Source: Methylosinus sp. PW1
Lineage (GTDB): Bacteria > Pseudomonadota > Alphaproteobacteria > Rhizobiales > Beijerinckiaceae
Length of the DNA stretch: 64,000 nt
Direction of reading: 5' to 3'
Assembly (NCBI RefSeq): GCF_000745215.1
Contig: NZ_JQNK01000006.1
Location: forward strand, 45,387 to 109,386
A program made the position numbers and the translations under genes. Of this stretch, positions 39,019 through 47,730 are shown one piece after another (the first letter of the stretch is position 1; each line of letters opens with the position of its first letter). Below the pieces are notes generated by a model that saw nothing but the letters and a program-made list of their open reading frames with translations, made no database searches and was not told where the DNA came from.

Positions 39019-39302
39019 GTCGTTCGCATTCATTGGGTGGACAGCCCGCAAAAATCGAATTCAGGCGTCGGAATTTTCGCCGGTTCATCGGACTCGCTTT
39101 GCTCCGGTTTAGTGGACAGGCGCACGCAAGCGTTTGAAAACCGCAGATATCGGGGTGGTTCGATCGCGATCGAAGGCTCCGAAGTCAGTCCAGCGAATGA
39201 CCGCAAAAAGTCCACTGATCTAACGCGAGTCCACCGATCCAGCGCGATGCCGAAATGAGAGAAATCAGATGGTTGGCTGTCCACTCAATGAACGCGAACG
39301 AC
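39019..39302. mobile_element. 284-bp mini-element with 28-bp inverted repeats
   Basis: Left GTCGTTCGC...GTGGACAGCC (39019-39046) and its inverted partner (39275-39302) match at 26 of 28 bases. The interior has no gene but several GTGGAC/GTCCAC motifs. This is the form of a MITE or of a deleted IS that kept both transposase-binding ends. Part of its left arm recurs at 41485. Confidence 0.6.
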
Positions 39303-39606
39303 AGCGCTTGTCGCTCTGGTTCAATGACCGGACAGCGTTCCCAGCTGTCGTTTTTTTCGTCCGGCGCTCCGGCTCAATTGGCGGACTCGCCCGCAGAGGC
39401 TTCGCGCACGCGGTCGCGCGCCTCGCACATGAACCGCGCCAAATTCATTGTGTTTGCGGCTGCTCGTCGCGCATGCCTTCCTGGCGCGCGGCCAAGTCCT
39501 TCCCATCACCGCGCCGCGGGAATCCAGCCAGCTGCGCAGAGAGAGCCGGCCAGCGCCTGCACCTTCTTGAAATCACACCAATAAGGCGCCGAGAGTGAGC
39601 TTGTTC
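39303..39606. other. Region without a supported gene
   Basis: Two overlapping plus-strand frames start inside the mini-element and run to about 39598, but neither resembles a known protein and codon use is poor. Confidence 0.35.
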
Positions 39607-39807
39607 GCCAATTGACCCTGAACATTCCGCTCGATAAGCCGGAGTAGCCGTCCCACATCACCGGTTATATATTGTAATTACAATGAGATAGTGTCCCATG
39701 AGCGAGATCGTGCAAACAAACCGGCACATTCACGTCGAGCGCCGCGATCCGCCAATTGGGCCTGAATTATCCGCTCAATAAGCCGGAGTCCGTTCAATAA
39801 GCCTGAG
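39607..39807. repeat. Direct repeats, IS-end-like
   Basis: A 39-base unit at 39607-39645 recurs at 39751-39789 with about seven mismatches, and its core (CCGTTCAATAAGCCTGAG) again at 39790-39807. Such reiterated CCGCTCRATAAGCCGGAGT motifs look like multiple transposase-binding sites of an IS21-like element, of which only ends remain. Confidence 0.45.
39671..39684. promoter_or_regulatory. Perfect palindrome, operator-like
   Basis: ATTGTAATTACAAT, 14-bp perfect palindrome within an AT-rich stretch, 13 bases before an ATG (39698) that opens 27 codons (MSEIVQTNRHIHVE...) before the repeat cuts it off. Looks like the operator and first codons of a regulated gene whose body is gone. Confidence 0.4.
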
Positions 39808-39966
39808 AAAACTCCCCGTATTTTCAACGTTGCCCGGTCCGCCAAATAGGCCGGACCGACAGCGCTCGTCCGGTCTTATGTAGCAGCCGCCACTGGCTTC
39901 CTCTACTGGCGCGGATTTTGAGGCTCTATGCTGTCGGCTCATCATTGATTGAGCATGGGAACGGCG

Positions 39967-40392
39967 ATGAGCACGAGGGAAATTATCTCGGCCTTGCGAG
40001 ACAAGAGATCGGAGCTCGCCGACACCATCGCCCAGCTGGAGCGTCAAGTCGATCGACAGCGCGCCGATCTCGGGCATATCGACGCCACGATACGGCTGTT
40101 CGACCCCAGCATCGAAGACGAGGAGACCCGATCGACCGCGCCACGCGCGCACAACAACTGGTTCCGTCCGGGCGAATGCCGCCGGCGCATCTATGACGTT
40201 CTGCGTGAAGTCACGGAGGCGATGACCACGCGCGATGTCGTCGCAGGAGTCATGAAGGCGAAGGGTCTACGGGAAGACGACGCTCGCACGCGTGAGTTGG
40301 TTCACAAGACCGTTCTCTGCTCGTTGAACCGGGCGAAGGATACGATCGAACGCAGCGAGGCGGCCGGGACCACGATGTGGCGCGTGATTTAG
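39967..40392 (+). CDS. IS1595 passenger protein, coiled coil (copy 2)
   Basis: 141 residues, identical to the protein at 25755-26180. Converges on and overlaps the transposase stop by four bases. Conservation of this frame in both copies argues that it is a real gene of the element. Confidence 0.7.
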   Translation: MSTREIISALRDKRSELADTIAQLERQVDRQRADLGHIDATIRLFDPSIEDEETRSTAPRAHNNWFRPGECRRRIYDVLREVTEAMTTRDVVAGVMKAKGLREDDARTRELVHKTVLCSLNRAKDTIERSEAAGTTMWRVI

Positions 40393-41369
40393 CCAGCCGT
40401 CGCCCGCTGCCAATAGCCGCAAAAGTCGATCGATGGTCCAAGGCCCATCGCCAATCCGATGACGCCTTCCGCTTGGTCGCCATTGCCGATGCGGCGGTGA
40501 TCTTCGCGCCATGCCGCTTCCTGCGCGTATCTGGCGAAATAGATTCCGGCGATATGGTGATGATGCCCGAGCTCGCCGCGGCGCATCCGTGAAAAGAACG
40601 ACTCGGCGCCATTGGTGCAGGCGTCGTCGATGCTGTATCCCTCCTGATGATTGATCCGTTTCATCGAGAATTTGGCGTGCAGCGAATTCCAGGCCGGGCT
40701 CTCGTCGGCGTGAACCACGGTTCCCTTGGCGACCCGGCTGCGAATGAAAGAGGTTGCCGCGTCCTCGGACGGGAACACGGACGGCAAGGTGCGCCCGTCG
40801 CGTTCTCGCACCACGACGACGACTTTGCGTTTCCCCGATTGGTTCTCGGCGAGGCGACGATCGACACGGTCGGCCGCCAGATTCTCCGGGCGGACATGAC
40901 CGCCGAAATAGGCGCCGTCGATCTCGGCGACTTTTCCCTCGCCGCCGATTTTCAGGCCGCGCAGGCTGGCGGCCATGGCTTCGCGGAGCTTGTGCGCCAG
41001 CACGAAGGCCGTCTTATATTGAACGCCGAGATCTCGGGACAGGGCGAGCATGCTCTTGCCCTTCACCTCGTTGCAGAACAAGACGATCGACAAGAGATAG
41101 GTTTTCAGTGGCAGCTTATGCGACGAGAACAGCGTGCCCGAGGTCAGAGAAAAGTCGCTGCCGCAGGCCTGGCATCGCCAGCGCAGATGAGCGCCGCGCC
41201 GACAGTCATAGCAGGCCGTGCAGCCGCAGTTCGGACATACGGGCTTGCCATCGGTCGTCGGCCAGCGCAGCCGCGCGAAAACATTCGCGGCGCCTCGGTC
41301 GGACATACGCATGACCTTGCCGATGCTGAGAGATCGCGCAGCGGCTGACAGGAGGAAATGCTGAGCCAT
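40389..41369 (-). CDS. IS1595-family (ISXO2-like) transposase (copy 2)
   Basis: 326 residues, identical to 26177-27157, with zinc ribbon and complete DDE-type core. Probably the source of activity for both copies. Confidence 0.93.
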   Translation of the reverse strand: MAQHFLLSAAARSLSIGKVMRMSDRGAANVFARLRWPTTDGKPVCPNCGCTACYDCRRGAHLRWRCQACGSDFSLTSGTLFSSHKLPLKTYLLSIVLFCNEVKGKSMLALSRDLGVQYKTAFVLAHKLREAMAASLRGLKIGGEGKVAEIDGAYFGGHVRPENLAADRVDRRLAENQSGKRKVVVVVRERDGRTLPSVFPSEDAATSFIRSRVAKGTVVHADESPAWNSLHAKFSMKRINHQEGYSIDDACTNGAESFFSRMRRGELGHHHHIAGIYFARYAQEAAWREDHRRIGNGDQAEGVIGLAMGLGPSIDFCGYWQRATAG

Positions 41370-41484
41370 GGCGCCTTCGCCAGATAGAACATAACAAGAA
41401 CACTCTCGGCGAGATCGCGACCGATGTCAAGCGACGGTGGCGGTTGCTACATAAGACCGCGCTCGTCGCTCGCGGTCCATCGTT

Positions 41485-41566
41485 GCACAACCCCCGAAAA
41501 TCGAATTCAGGCGTCGGAATTTGCGCTGGTTGATTGGACCGGCTTCGCGCCGGTTTGGTAGACTGC
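41485..41566. repeat. Truncated arm of the 284-bp mini-element
   Basis: AAAATCGAATTCAGGCGTCGG and the following sixty bases closely repeat 39050-39117. Outer inverted repeat is absent, so it is a fragment. The rest of 41567-41794 has no supported gene. Confidence 0.5.
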
Positions 41567-41794
41567 CCCGCTCTCGGGCGCGGCGCCCGATTCCACGAGC
41601 AGCCGCGCGGCCAGCGTAGCGTCCATCAGGCGCGCCAGGCCCGCGCCGCGGCGGTCCAATCGGGATGCGTGAGGATTTGCCGCGTCGCAGCGGCGCAATC
41701 CCTTCGACGGCCCGTTCTCGGCGTTCCCAGGGATCGCCTCCGAAGCATAACGGAGACGCCCTCGCGCCTCGCCATCCGAAAAAGCGCCTCCACG

Positions 41795-43129
41795 TCAACC
41801 CGTCCTCTTTCGTTCGCGCGCCGCCTTCCCAGCCTTGCCGCGCAACAGGGCCATCAGCACCGGCCCGAGTGAGAACTCCCCTGCCCTCGCCTTTTCGGTC
41901 AGGACGCGGAGATAACCACCGGCGCTCTTGATCTCATCTCCACGTTGCAGGATAGCGGCGATGACGATGGAGGCGTCATGCTCACCCAAGACGTCCAAAG
42001 CTTGCGACCAAGCGTCTGGCGAAACACCGAGCGCCGAGCGCACCGTCGCCCCCGCCGCCGCAAGGTCTCGCCATGAGCAAATTTCGCCGCCCTTGCCGTA
42101 ATCGACGATGTCTGGGCAGGCCTCCAGCACCATGCCGAGAGGATAGGTTCGAAGCGGCGGTTTGGGATCGACAGTCCGACATCGTTCCGACGACGTTCCT
42201 GGCGTACAAGCGATCGGCTCCTCGCCCTCTTCGACCTTTGGCTCAGACGGATTGGCCCTGCCTTTTTGAAGGCTAGGTTCAAGATCAGAAAAGTTTGTAG
42301 TTTGATTCTGTATGTGGCGCTCAGTTTGAGACTCATTGCCGCTCATATTTTGAGCTTTTACATGCTTTTCCAGCGACTTGTGGATTTCGGTCGCCAGCGT
42401 GCCCAGCTCGCCCGCCAGAGCCTCCAAATTGGTGCGTGTAAGCCCTCGCCCATAGCGCCCCGAGAGCGCCGCGTAGCGCTGATGCGCGTCCTCCCAGTCG
42501 GCCGAAACGCCCTCCTCCAATCCAGTCTCGATCATTTTGACGATGTCCCGGCGAGTGAGCGTGATCTTTTCCCGTAGCAGCGCGATCGCGCGGTTCTCGG
42601 CCCGCACCTCCTCGGCGAGGTTCTCGATTTCGCTTGAGCGCGCCACCAGCGGCGCGAGGTCGAAGCCGAAAGCGTCCTGGATGGTTCCCCCCTGCCCTTT
42701 TCGGGCGAAACGTTTGCCGTTCGGGGAATCGCGACGGATGATCAGGCCGGCGTCGACAAGGCATGCGAGATGCCGCCGCAGCGTCGCCGGCGCCATGCCA
42801 TGGGCGCGGATCGACAGCTCCTTGTTCGAGGGAAACACGACGATTCCGGCGCCGGCCGAGCCCGCCTTGACGGACATCGAATCGATCTCCGGCAGACTGA
42901 GCGCCGTCTCCTGGTGAAAGCTCAGCAGCGCGTGCAATACGGACAGCGCGCGCTCGGTGACGCCGAGCGGCTCTTTGGCTTCGGTGAGCGCCCGAAACAG
43001 TCGCCATTTGTGGACGACGGTTTCGGATGCGCCCGGCTTCGCGGCGAAATTTTCGGTCGCAGCCTGGCTCGCCACCATGGCGAGCGACAACGGCCGCCGC
43101 CCGAAGGGCGTCGTTGGACGTGTCTGCAT
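41795..43129 (-). CDS. repC: RepC replication initiator
   Basis: 444 residues, normal for RepC. N-terminal Rep_3/RP-C-like winged helix (ETVVHKWRLFRALTEAKEPLG, then LSVLHALLSF, NKELSIRAHGMAPATLRRHL), a charged linker (about 255-325) and a conserved C-terminal domain (SWRDLAAAGATVRSALGVSP, VIAAILQRGDEIKSAGGYLR). RepC is the essential initiator of repABC plasmids, and in known cases the origin lies within repC itself. Last gene of the operon; its leader (43130-43276) encodes the counter-transcribed RNA that limits its expression. Confidence 0.95.
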   Translation of the reverse strand: MQTRPTTPFGRRPLSLAMVASQAATENFAAKPGASETVVHKWRLFRALTEAKEPLGVTERALSVLHALLSFHQETALSLPEIDSMSVKAGSAGAGIVVFPSNKELSIRAHGMAPATLRRHLACLVDAGLIIRRDSPNGKRFARKGQGGTIQDAFGFDLAPLVARSSEIENLAEEVRAENRAIALLREKITLTRRDIVKMIETGLEEGVSADWEDAHQRYAALSGRYGRGLTRTNLEALAGELGTLATEIHKSLEKHVKAQNMSGNESQTERHIQNQTTNFSDLEPSLQKGRANPSEPKVEEGEEPIACTPGTSSERCRTVDPKPPLRTYPLGMVLEACPDIVDYGKGGEICSWRDLAAAGATVRSALGVSPDAWSQALDVLGEHDASIVIAAILQRGDEIKSAGGYLRVLTEKARAGEFSLGPVLMALLRGKAGKAARERKRTG

Positions 43130-43184
43130 CTTCCTTTGCCTCGTTCAGGCAAAAGAAATCCGCTCGCCGAAACGGCGCCGACTC

Positions 43185-43213
43185 TTGACAGCGATTCGCG
43201 GAAGTGGGATTCT
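43185..43213 (+). promoter_or_regulatory. Promoter of the counter-transcribed RNA
   Basis: TTGACA (43185-43190), 17-base spacer, GATTCT (43208-43213), pointing against repC. The -35 is perfect, the -10 partial. Confidence 0.6.
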
Positions 43214-43219
43214 CTGACT

Positions 43220-43272
43220 GCTAGATCTGAGAAGGGCTTCCGGGGCGTTTCGTTTCGGGGGCCTTTTTCTTT
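43220..43272 (+). ncRNA. Counter-transcribed RNA (ctRNA) of repABC
   Basis: In the 147-base repB-repC gap, on the strand opposite the operon. From the promoter at 43185 transcription would start near 43220 and stop after a GC-rich stem and TTTTTCTTTT at 43263-43272, giving about 53 nt, close to known repABC ctRNAs. Known role: pairing with the repC leader to block RepC synthesis, giving copy-number control and incompatibility. Seen: promoter, hairpin, T-run. Inferred: exact ends. Confidence 0.75.
43235..43272 (+). terminator. Intrinsic terminator of the ctRNA
   Basis: GGCTTCCGGG pairs (with G-U pairs) with TTTCGGGGGCC, followed by TTTTTCTTTT. In the repC leader the same sequence would form the antiterminator/terminator switch. 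Confidence 0.7.
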
Positions 43273-43276
43273 TGCT

Positions 43277-44317
43277 TTAGCTTTCCTTCATCGGGTCATT
43301 TTCGGGATTCTCAAGTTCGGCCTGCAGGGCCGATAAGCGGCGGAGGATCACCTCCGCGATCTCCGGGTGTTTGTGGCGATCGACCGACAGGATAATTTTT
43401 GCTTCGCTGACTGCTAGGCTTGCGAATGAGCGCCCGTCAGCCCGAGACCAAGTCTGCTTTCGGGGCGCAGACACTTTTTCGGTCGCGACCGCAAGAAGGA
43501 GCCGAAATCGCTCATCGGAAGACTTTGCCGCGGCAAACTTCTCTGGATTCGCGATGACGTTCCGGACTCGATCGAGCACGACAGTGCTATCGAGGCGATC
43601 CGCTAGCTGCGACCATGCGCGCCTACCCGTCGAAGGAGCTGGTCCAATCGCGTCAATGACGTCGCTGGGTAGTCGTTCGATGAGAGAGACCATAATCGAA
43701 AGGATGGTTTTGTGAACCGATAGAGCGCCACTTATCGTCTCGCGCGTAAATGAACGGCTCTCGAGAACGTAAGCAAATCGGCATTTCTCGATAAACGAGA
43801 GACCATTTCGCTCGACGTTTTCTTGACCCTGTGCAACGACAAGTTCGTCATCGCTCATCGACTTCACGACCGCGCGTACCGTTCGGCCTAAAATGCGAGC
43901 CGCAGCTATGCGTCGGTGGCCGTAAGCTGTTTCATACCGGCCGGCTTGAGTCGGGTGAGGGCGGACCAACACTGGGACTTGCTGGCCGTTTGACCGGATC
44001 GAGGCAAGAAAGCTGTCATCGAGATCCTCGGGAGAGTAACCGGCCATGCGGTCGCGCGCAAATGAAGGCTCAATGTCTTGTGGATTGAGCTCAATGACGG
44101 CGCAAGCGTCCCTGACCGAACGCTCCATTTCTTCCGCTCGCAGTGACTTTTGCCGAGCGTCGTTTAACACGCGGCCAAGAGACCCAACTGGGGAGGCGCT
44201 CGCGTTTAGTCGTTCCGTTGCGTCGGCTAATGGTCGGTCGGCCACCTTGACTTCCCGATCGTTTGCCGCGGCAAACTTGGACTGTCCGACGGCGGCGAAA
44301 ATGTTCTTGCGGCTCAT
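43277..44317 (-). CDS. repB: RepB (ParB-type partition protein)
   Basis: 346 residues from the ATG at 44317, which overlaps the repA stop as ATGA. N-terminal MSRKNIFAA, then the ParB/Srx box (QQVPVLVRPHPTQAGRYETA-YGHRRIAAARIL) and a helix-turn-helix (ETISGALSVHKTILSIMVSL), and RepB C-terminal domain. Binds parS palindromes (three nearby, one inside this gene at 43523) and works with RepA in plasmid segregation. Confidence 0.95.
   Translation of the reverse strand: MSRKNIFAAVGQSKFAAANDREVKVADRPLADATERLNASASPVGSLGRVLNDARQKSLRAEEMERSVRDACAVIELNPQDIEPSFARDRMAGYSPEDLDDSFLASIRSNGQQVPVLVRPHPTQAGRYETAYGHRRIAAARILGRTVRAVVKSMSDDELVVAQGQENVERNGLSFIEKCRFAYVLESRSFTRETISGALSVHKTILSIMVSLIERLPSDVIDAIGPAPSTGRRAWSQLADRLDSTVVLDRVRNVIANPEKFAAAKSSDERFRLLLAVATEKVSAPRKQTWSRADGRSFASLAVSEAKIILSVDRHKHPEIAEVILRRLSALQAELENPENDPMKES
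43523..43538. other. parS-like site inside repB
   Basis: CTTTGCCGCGGCAAAC, one mismatch in symmetry from the 16-bp palindrome at 44261 and 45648. Confidence 0.6.
44261..44276. other. parS site (within repB 5' end)
   Basis: GTTTGCCGCGGCAAAC, a perfect 16-bp palindrome fitting the GTT...GC...AAC form of repABC parS. It encodes residues FAAAN of RepB, so the centromere is inside the coding region. Confidence 0.8.
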
Positions 44318-45525
44318 CCCTCGCGCCCCCACGCTCTGCGTATCAATGATTCAATCTCGGAGTTCACGAGGTTAACCGCCTCAAGCGCTCTGTCGTACGT
44401 TGCTCGGGTGAACTGGGCGCGCTCGACTTCGTATATCGTTTGATTTGTAAGGCCTGCGTCAGAGATCGCAGTACTTTTCAGTGTCGGATGATTGAGGACG
44501 TGATCTCCAAAAAGCGAGCGCAAGAAGCCGACCATCTGGTTTTGTGGTCCATCACTTGGTTCAAAGCGAGTAACGAGATAGCGCATCCAATCGTATCCGG
44601 CGGATTCGCCGCCGGGTGCAGACTGGGCGACCACCTCCAGTAAATCTCCGGTCATTTGCAGAAACTGATTCATGCTCGCGACGTCGAGCATTTGAGGGTG
44701 GATCGTGACCAAAACCGAGGTAGCCGCGGTGAGAGCGGACAATGTCAGGTAGCCGAGTTGTGGGGGGCAATCGATCACCACCACGTCGTATGCTGCCTGC
44801 ACTTGAGCGAGCGCCTCCGCGGCCCGATCGAAAAATAGAGTTTGTCCCGCGTGGGAGATGAGCGCTCGCGGCGTCTCATGCTCGAACTCCATTAACTCAA
44901 GGTTCGCCGGCACGAGATGCAAATTCGGAATGTAAGTGGATCTTACGATCGCCGAAAGTGGGATCCTTTGCCCATCATATCTGATCGCGCCATACAGAGT
45001 TTCGTTCGTCGCCACGTCTAAATCGGGTTGGAGTCCGAAAAGCGAAGAGAGGCTCGCTTGTGGATCAAGATCAAGTGCGAGGACTCTATAGCCATTGAGG
45101 GCAAGATACTGTGCGAGATGAATGGCAGTGGTCGTCTTGCCTGAACCTCCTTTGAAGTTCATGACGGTAATGACCTGCAGGTGCTCGCCATCCACTCGAT
45201 GTTGAAGGTAGCGACGATCAGCTCGGGGGCGTTTGGCAAGCGCATTCCTGATGTTATGCAAGTCGTCGACCGAGTATGTCCGACGCCCGTTTACGGCGAC
45301 AGGAGACGCCGTCTCGCCTTTTGCGGCAATTTGACGGAGATACCCTTCATTTACGCCGAGCAGCCGGGCGGCTTCAGAAGGTTGAAGACGCCGGAAGGTT
45401 TTGGCCGCCGATGGAGGGAAGCTGGCGACTCGGTGATTGGCCAGCTCCTCGGATAGCTCGCGGGAGTGCCGTTGTATCAACGCTCTGAGCGTCGATGCTT
45501 GCTGCGCGGGGGCGATTGCATTCAT
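44314..45525 (-). CDS. repA: RepA (ParA-type ATPase)
   Basis: 403 residues. N-terminal MerR-like helix-turn-helix region (PSEAARLLGVNEGYLRQIAA), deviant Walker A (FKGGSGKTTTAIHLAQYLA), Walker A' (LDLDPQASLSSLFG) and Walker B (VVVIDCPPQLGYLTL). Partitions the plasmid with RepB and represses the operon from a promoter upstream of 45525. First gene of repA-repB-repC, all minus strand. Confidence 0.96.
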   Translation of the reverse strand: MNAIAPAQQASTLRALIQRHSRELSEELANHRVASFPPSAAKTFRRLQPSEAARLLGVNEGYLRQIAAKGETASPVAVNGRRTYSVDDLHNIRNALAKRPRADRRYLQHRVDGEHLQVITVMNFKGGSGKTTTAIHLAQYLALNGYRVLALDLDPQASLSSLFGLQPDLDVATNETLYGAIRYDGQRIPLSAIVRSTYIPNLHLVPANLELMEFEHETPRALISHAGQTLFFDRAAEALAQVQAAYDVVVIDCPPQLGYLTLSALTAATSVLVTIHPQMLDVASMNQFLQMTGDLLEVVAQSAPGGESAGYDWMRYLVTRFEPSDGPQNQMVGFLRSLFGDHVLNHPTLKSTAISDAGLTNQTIYEVERAQFTRATYDRALEAVNLVNSEIESLIRRAWGREG

Positions 45526-45647
45526 GCCGATTCTGCGGAGTTTGTCGGATAATCGGGAAAAGTGCGTTACTCGCTTACGATCTTATGATTCGGCGTGCAT
45601 TGGCAAGGGTCTTTCGAGCATTGATCGAGCAAGCCTGCCCAGCGGAA

Positions 45648-45663
45648 GTTTGCCGCGGCAAAC
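45648..45663. other. parS site upstream of repA
   Basis: GTTTGCCGCGGCAAAC, same perfect palindrome as at 44261, 123 bases before the repA start. Confidence 0.8.
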
Positions 45664-45730
45664 TCCTGGCACCGGCCGTTTCACATGATGACGCTACTTG
45701 GATCGCCTCGCGCGGTCAGGCTGAACCGAG

Positions 45731-46324
45731 ATGTCCCGCAGCACCTATGGCGGCGGCGATTCCAACCTCTATAGCTTCGCCTGGAACAATCCGAGGCGGT
45801 GGAATGATCCGAGCGGATTGTCGGCGACGGAATCCGGCATATTGTCCCAGGTGGCTCCTGTCGCGGCGGCCCCCGCAGTCGGTTGCGCGATTTCAACGAA
45901 ATTGTCGGAGTTGGCTGCGTGGTTGAGTGGCGACGGGACCTACGAGGTGGTGGGGGTAAAAGCTGGACCCGGTCCATGTCTCGTTTCCCCGGTTTTGGCG
46001 TGTCGGCCAGGGGGTAGGGGAGGCGCAGGCGTGGGTTCGGGCGCGGGAGGTGGCCGCGGCCCGGGGCCGAATGACGATGATGACGGCGATCCATGCACGC
46101 CGTCATGGGAAAGCGAAAGCGGCTATTGCTTCGTGCTCTATCCGAAAGGCTCAAAGCGTGAAGAGCCGGGCCGGAGAGGCTGCCTGGAACGTTCGCGGGT
46201 CAGAGACTCGATTTGCCGCCGGACCGGAGCATGGCCGAGCAACAATGATCCGCCTTTCGGCCCGCCGAGGTGGAATGACCTGACCGATTGTCGCGATCTA
46301 TGGGGACCGAGGCGATGGAACTGA
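45731..46324 (+). pseudogene. RHS tip with variable C-terminus (cassette A)
   Basis: Starts inside the RHS core end (YGGGDSNLYSFAWNNP, then WNDPSGLS), with no repeats before it, so the long N-terminal part of the RHS protein is gone. After DPSGLS comes a unique Gly-rich linker (46010-46070) and a Cys-containing tip (CTPSWESESGYCFVLYPKGS, RVRDSICRRTG). In RHS polymorphic toxins this tip is the effector. Activity unknown. The frame overlaps the next gene, as toxin and immunity genes usually do. Confidence 0.65.
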
Positions 46325-46680
46325 CTCGCTGGTTGGACCGATTCACGGAAACGGCCAACGCTCTGCGTGAGGCACTGGATAATTCGGGGACGAAGGAGGC
46401 AGCGATTTGTGCTGTTCTGGCCTGCATGGAAGCGACAGATCGCGAAGAGCTAGCTGCGGATATGCACGCGATCGCTGTATTCTATCCGGCGTTGCTTCGG
46501 AAGGAGACGAGTTCCTTTCTAAGCCTCGCATTCGATATTGCATCGGTCGCTCTGTTCATTGAGCAAGAAATGCCAAAAGTTATCGACGACATGTGTGTTG
46601 CGCTCGACGAAAGGCGCATTTCGGAGGCGTGGCAAAATTCAGTGTGGAGGAAGCCGGAATCGAAGCCAGCCTGCGTCTGA
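46300..46680 (+). CDS. Probable immunity protein (cassette A)
   Basis: 126 residues from the ATG at 46300 (ATG at 46315 also possible). All-alpha, acidic, no signal: MELTRWLDRFTETANALREA, DDMCVALDERRISEAWQNS. It overlaps the RHS tip by 25 bases. Small acidic protein directly after a variable tip is the normal arrangement of an immunity gene; no family recognised. Confidence 0.65.
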   Translation: MGTEAMELTRWLDRFTETANALREALDNSGTKEAAICAVLACMEATDREELAADMHAIAVFYPALLRKETSSFLSLAFDIASVALFIEQEMPKVIDDMCVALDERRISEAWQNSVWRKPESKPACV

Positions 46681-46724
46681 GCTGTAAGCCAGCCGATATG
46701 CCTATTACTTTCGATCATCAAGAC

Positions 46725-47524
46725 GGAGCGGGCTGAGCATCGTAGCGGAAAAAGGGACGATCGAGCAGGCGACGGCCGGCGCGATCCTCGGCGACGGCAT
46801 CGTGACGACGGCGGAAGGGATCACGGCGCTGACGACGGGAGCCGACGCCGCCTCGGCGGCGGCGCGCAGCGGCAGCGCGGTGCAGAAGATCGGCGCGCGC
46901 ATCGCCTGCACCTTCTTCGTGCTGGCTGATGCGCTCTCCTTCGCCAACGATCCGTCGCTGGTCGGCGCCTATGATCTCGTGACCGACATGTCGTCCTGCG
47001 CGGTGAAGGCGGTGAAGAAACCGCGCCCGCCAACGCGAAAATCATCGCCGTCTCCCGGTTGCTCGATTTCGGGCTTCTCGTCCTTCGAGGCGGGGACGCC
47101 GATCGAGACGGCTCTCGGCCGCCGGCCGATCGAGGAGATAGCGATCGGCTATTTCGTCGCGGCGCGCGACGGATTCACCGGGGAGGTGGGCTGGCGTCCG
47201 GTGCGCGAGTTGTTCCGCCGCACGGCGCCCAGCATCGCGCATGCGACGCTCGACGGGCCAGATGGACGGCGCGAGACGCGGCATGTGACGAGCGAGCATC
47301 CGTTCTTCGTTGCGAGTAAGGGCTGGGTAGAGGTGCGTCGACTCGAACGAGGCGACCGAATCATCCCCGAGCGCGAATCCGACCGCGAAACCGTGCTCGC
47401 GGTGGCCGACGTCTCACTGGAACAGCGGCCGACGCTGGTCTATAATTTCGAGGTCGCACAGGACCATATTTATTTTGTCGGCGATGCTGGGGCTAAAGCG
47501 CATAATGCAACAATCTTCGACTGA
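46725..47524 (+). pseudogene. RHS linker + HINT domain, stop before toxin (cassette B)
   Basis: The frame is open from about 46725 (SGLSIVAEKGTIEQATAGAI) through a conserved linker (VQKIGARIACTFFVLADALS) to a HINT self-cleavage domain: SSFEAGTPIETALGRRPIEE, TSEHPFFVASKGWVEVRRLE, VYNFEVAQDHIYFVG and the cleavage end KAHN. The usual first Cys is Ser here (SFEAGT). Seven codons after HN an in-frame TGA (47522) stops translation just before the toxin tail at 47525. The 5' RHS core is missing. Confidence 0.75.
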
Positions 47525-47729
47525 AGAGGAATTAAAGATGTCATCTATCCGAACGACCATGCGCCTTCGCATTTGCACATCTACGGAGGCGGCTGCTCGA
47601 CTCGCGTCGGGCAGAACGGCAAGCCAATCTCGAATGGTCCTTCGCCGACGAAGTCTCAGCAGGAAGCAATCGATATGTTTAAGAAGGTGATCAGGAAAGC
47701 GATCCGCGACGAAATGAGAAGGTATTAGC
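47525..47729 (+). pseudogene. Toxin tail behind a premature stop (cassette B)
   Basis: Same frame as the HINT domain after the TGA: KDVIYPNDHAPSHLHIYGGG, STRVGQNGKPISNGPSPTKS, QQEAIDMFKKVIRKAIRDEM and a stop at 47727-47729. This compact His-rich domain (H-A-P-x-H-x-H) with G-Q-N-G-K-P is a recurrent RHS effector ending. It has no start of its own at the 5' end, so it is silent unless the stop is read through. Confidence 0.7.
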
Positions 47730-47730
47730 A

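Larger units (their letters stand above)
39871..41459. mobile_element. IS1595-family element with passenger gene, copy 2
   Basis: 1589 bp with the same CGGTCTTATGTAGCA ends as copy 1, flanked on both sides by CGCTCGTC (39863-39870, 41460-41467). The 8-bp duplication is diagnostic of IS1595 and shows a simple insertion here. Confidence 0.95.

Noticed and set aside
43277..45525. Chromosomal parAB rather than repABC
   Set aside because: The third gene is a clear RepC and the ctRNA gap is present, so this is a plasmid replication operon.
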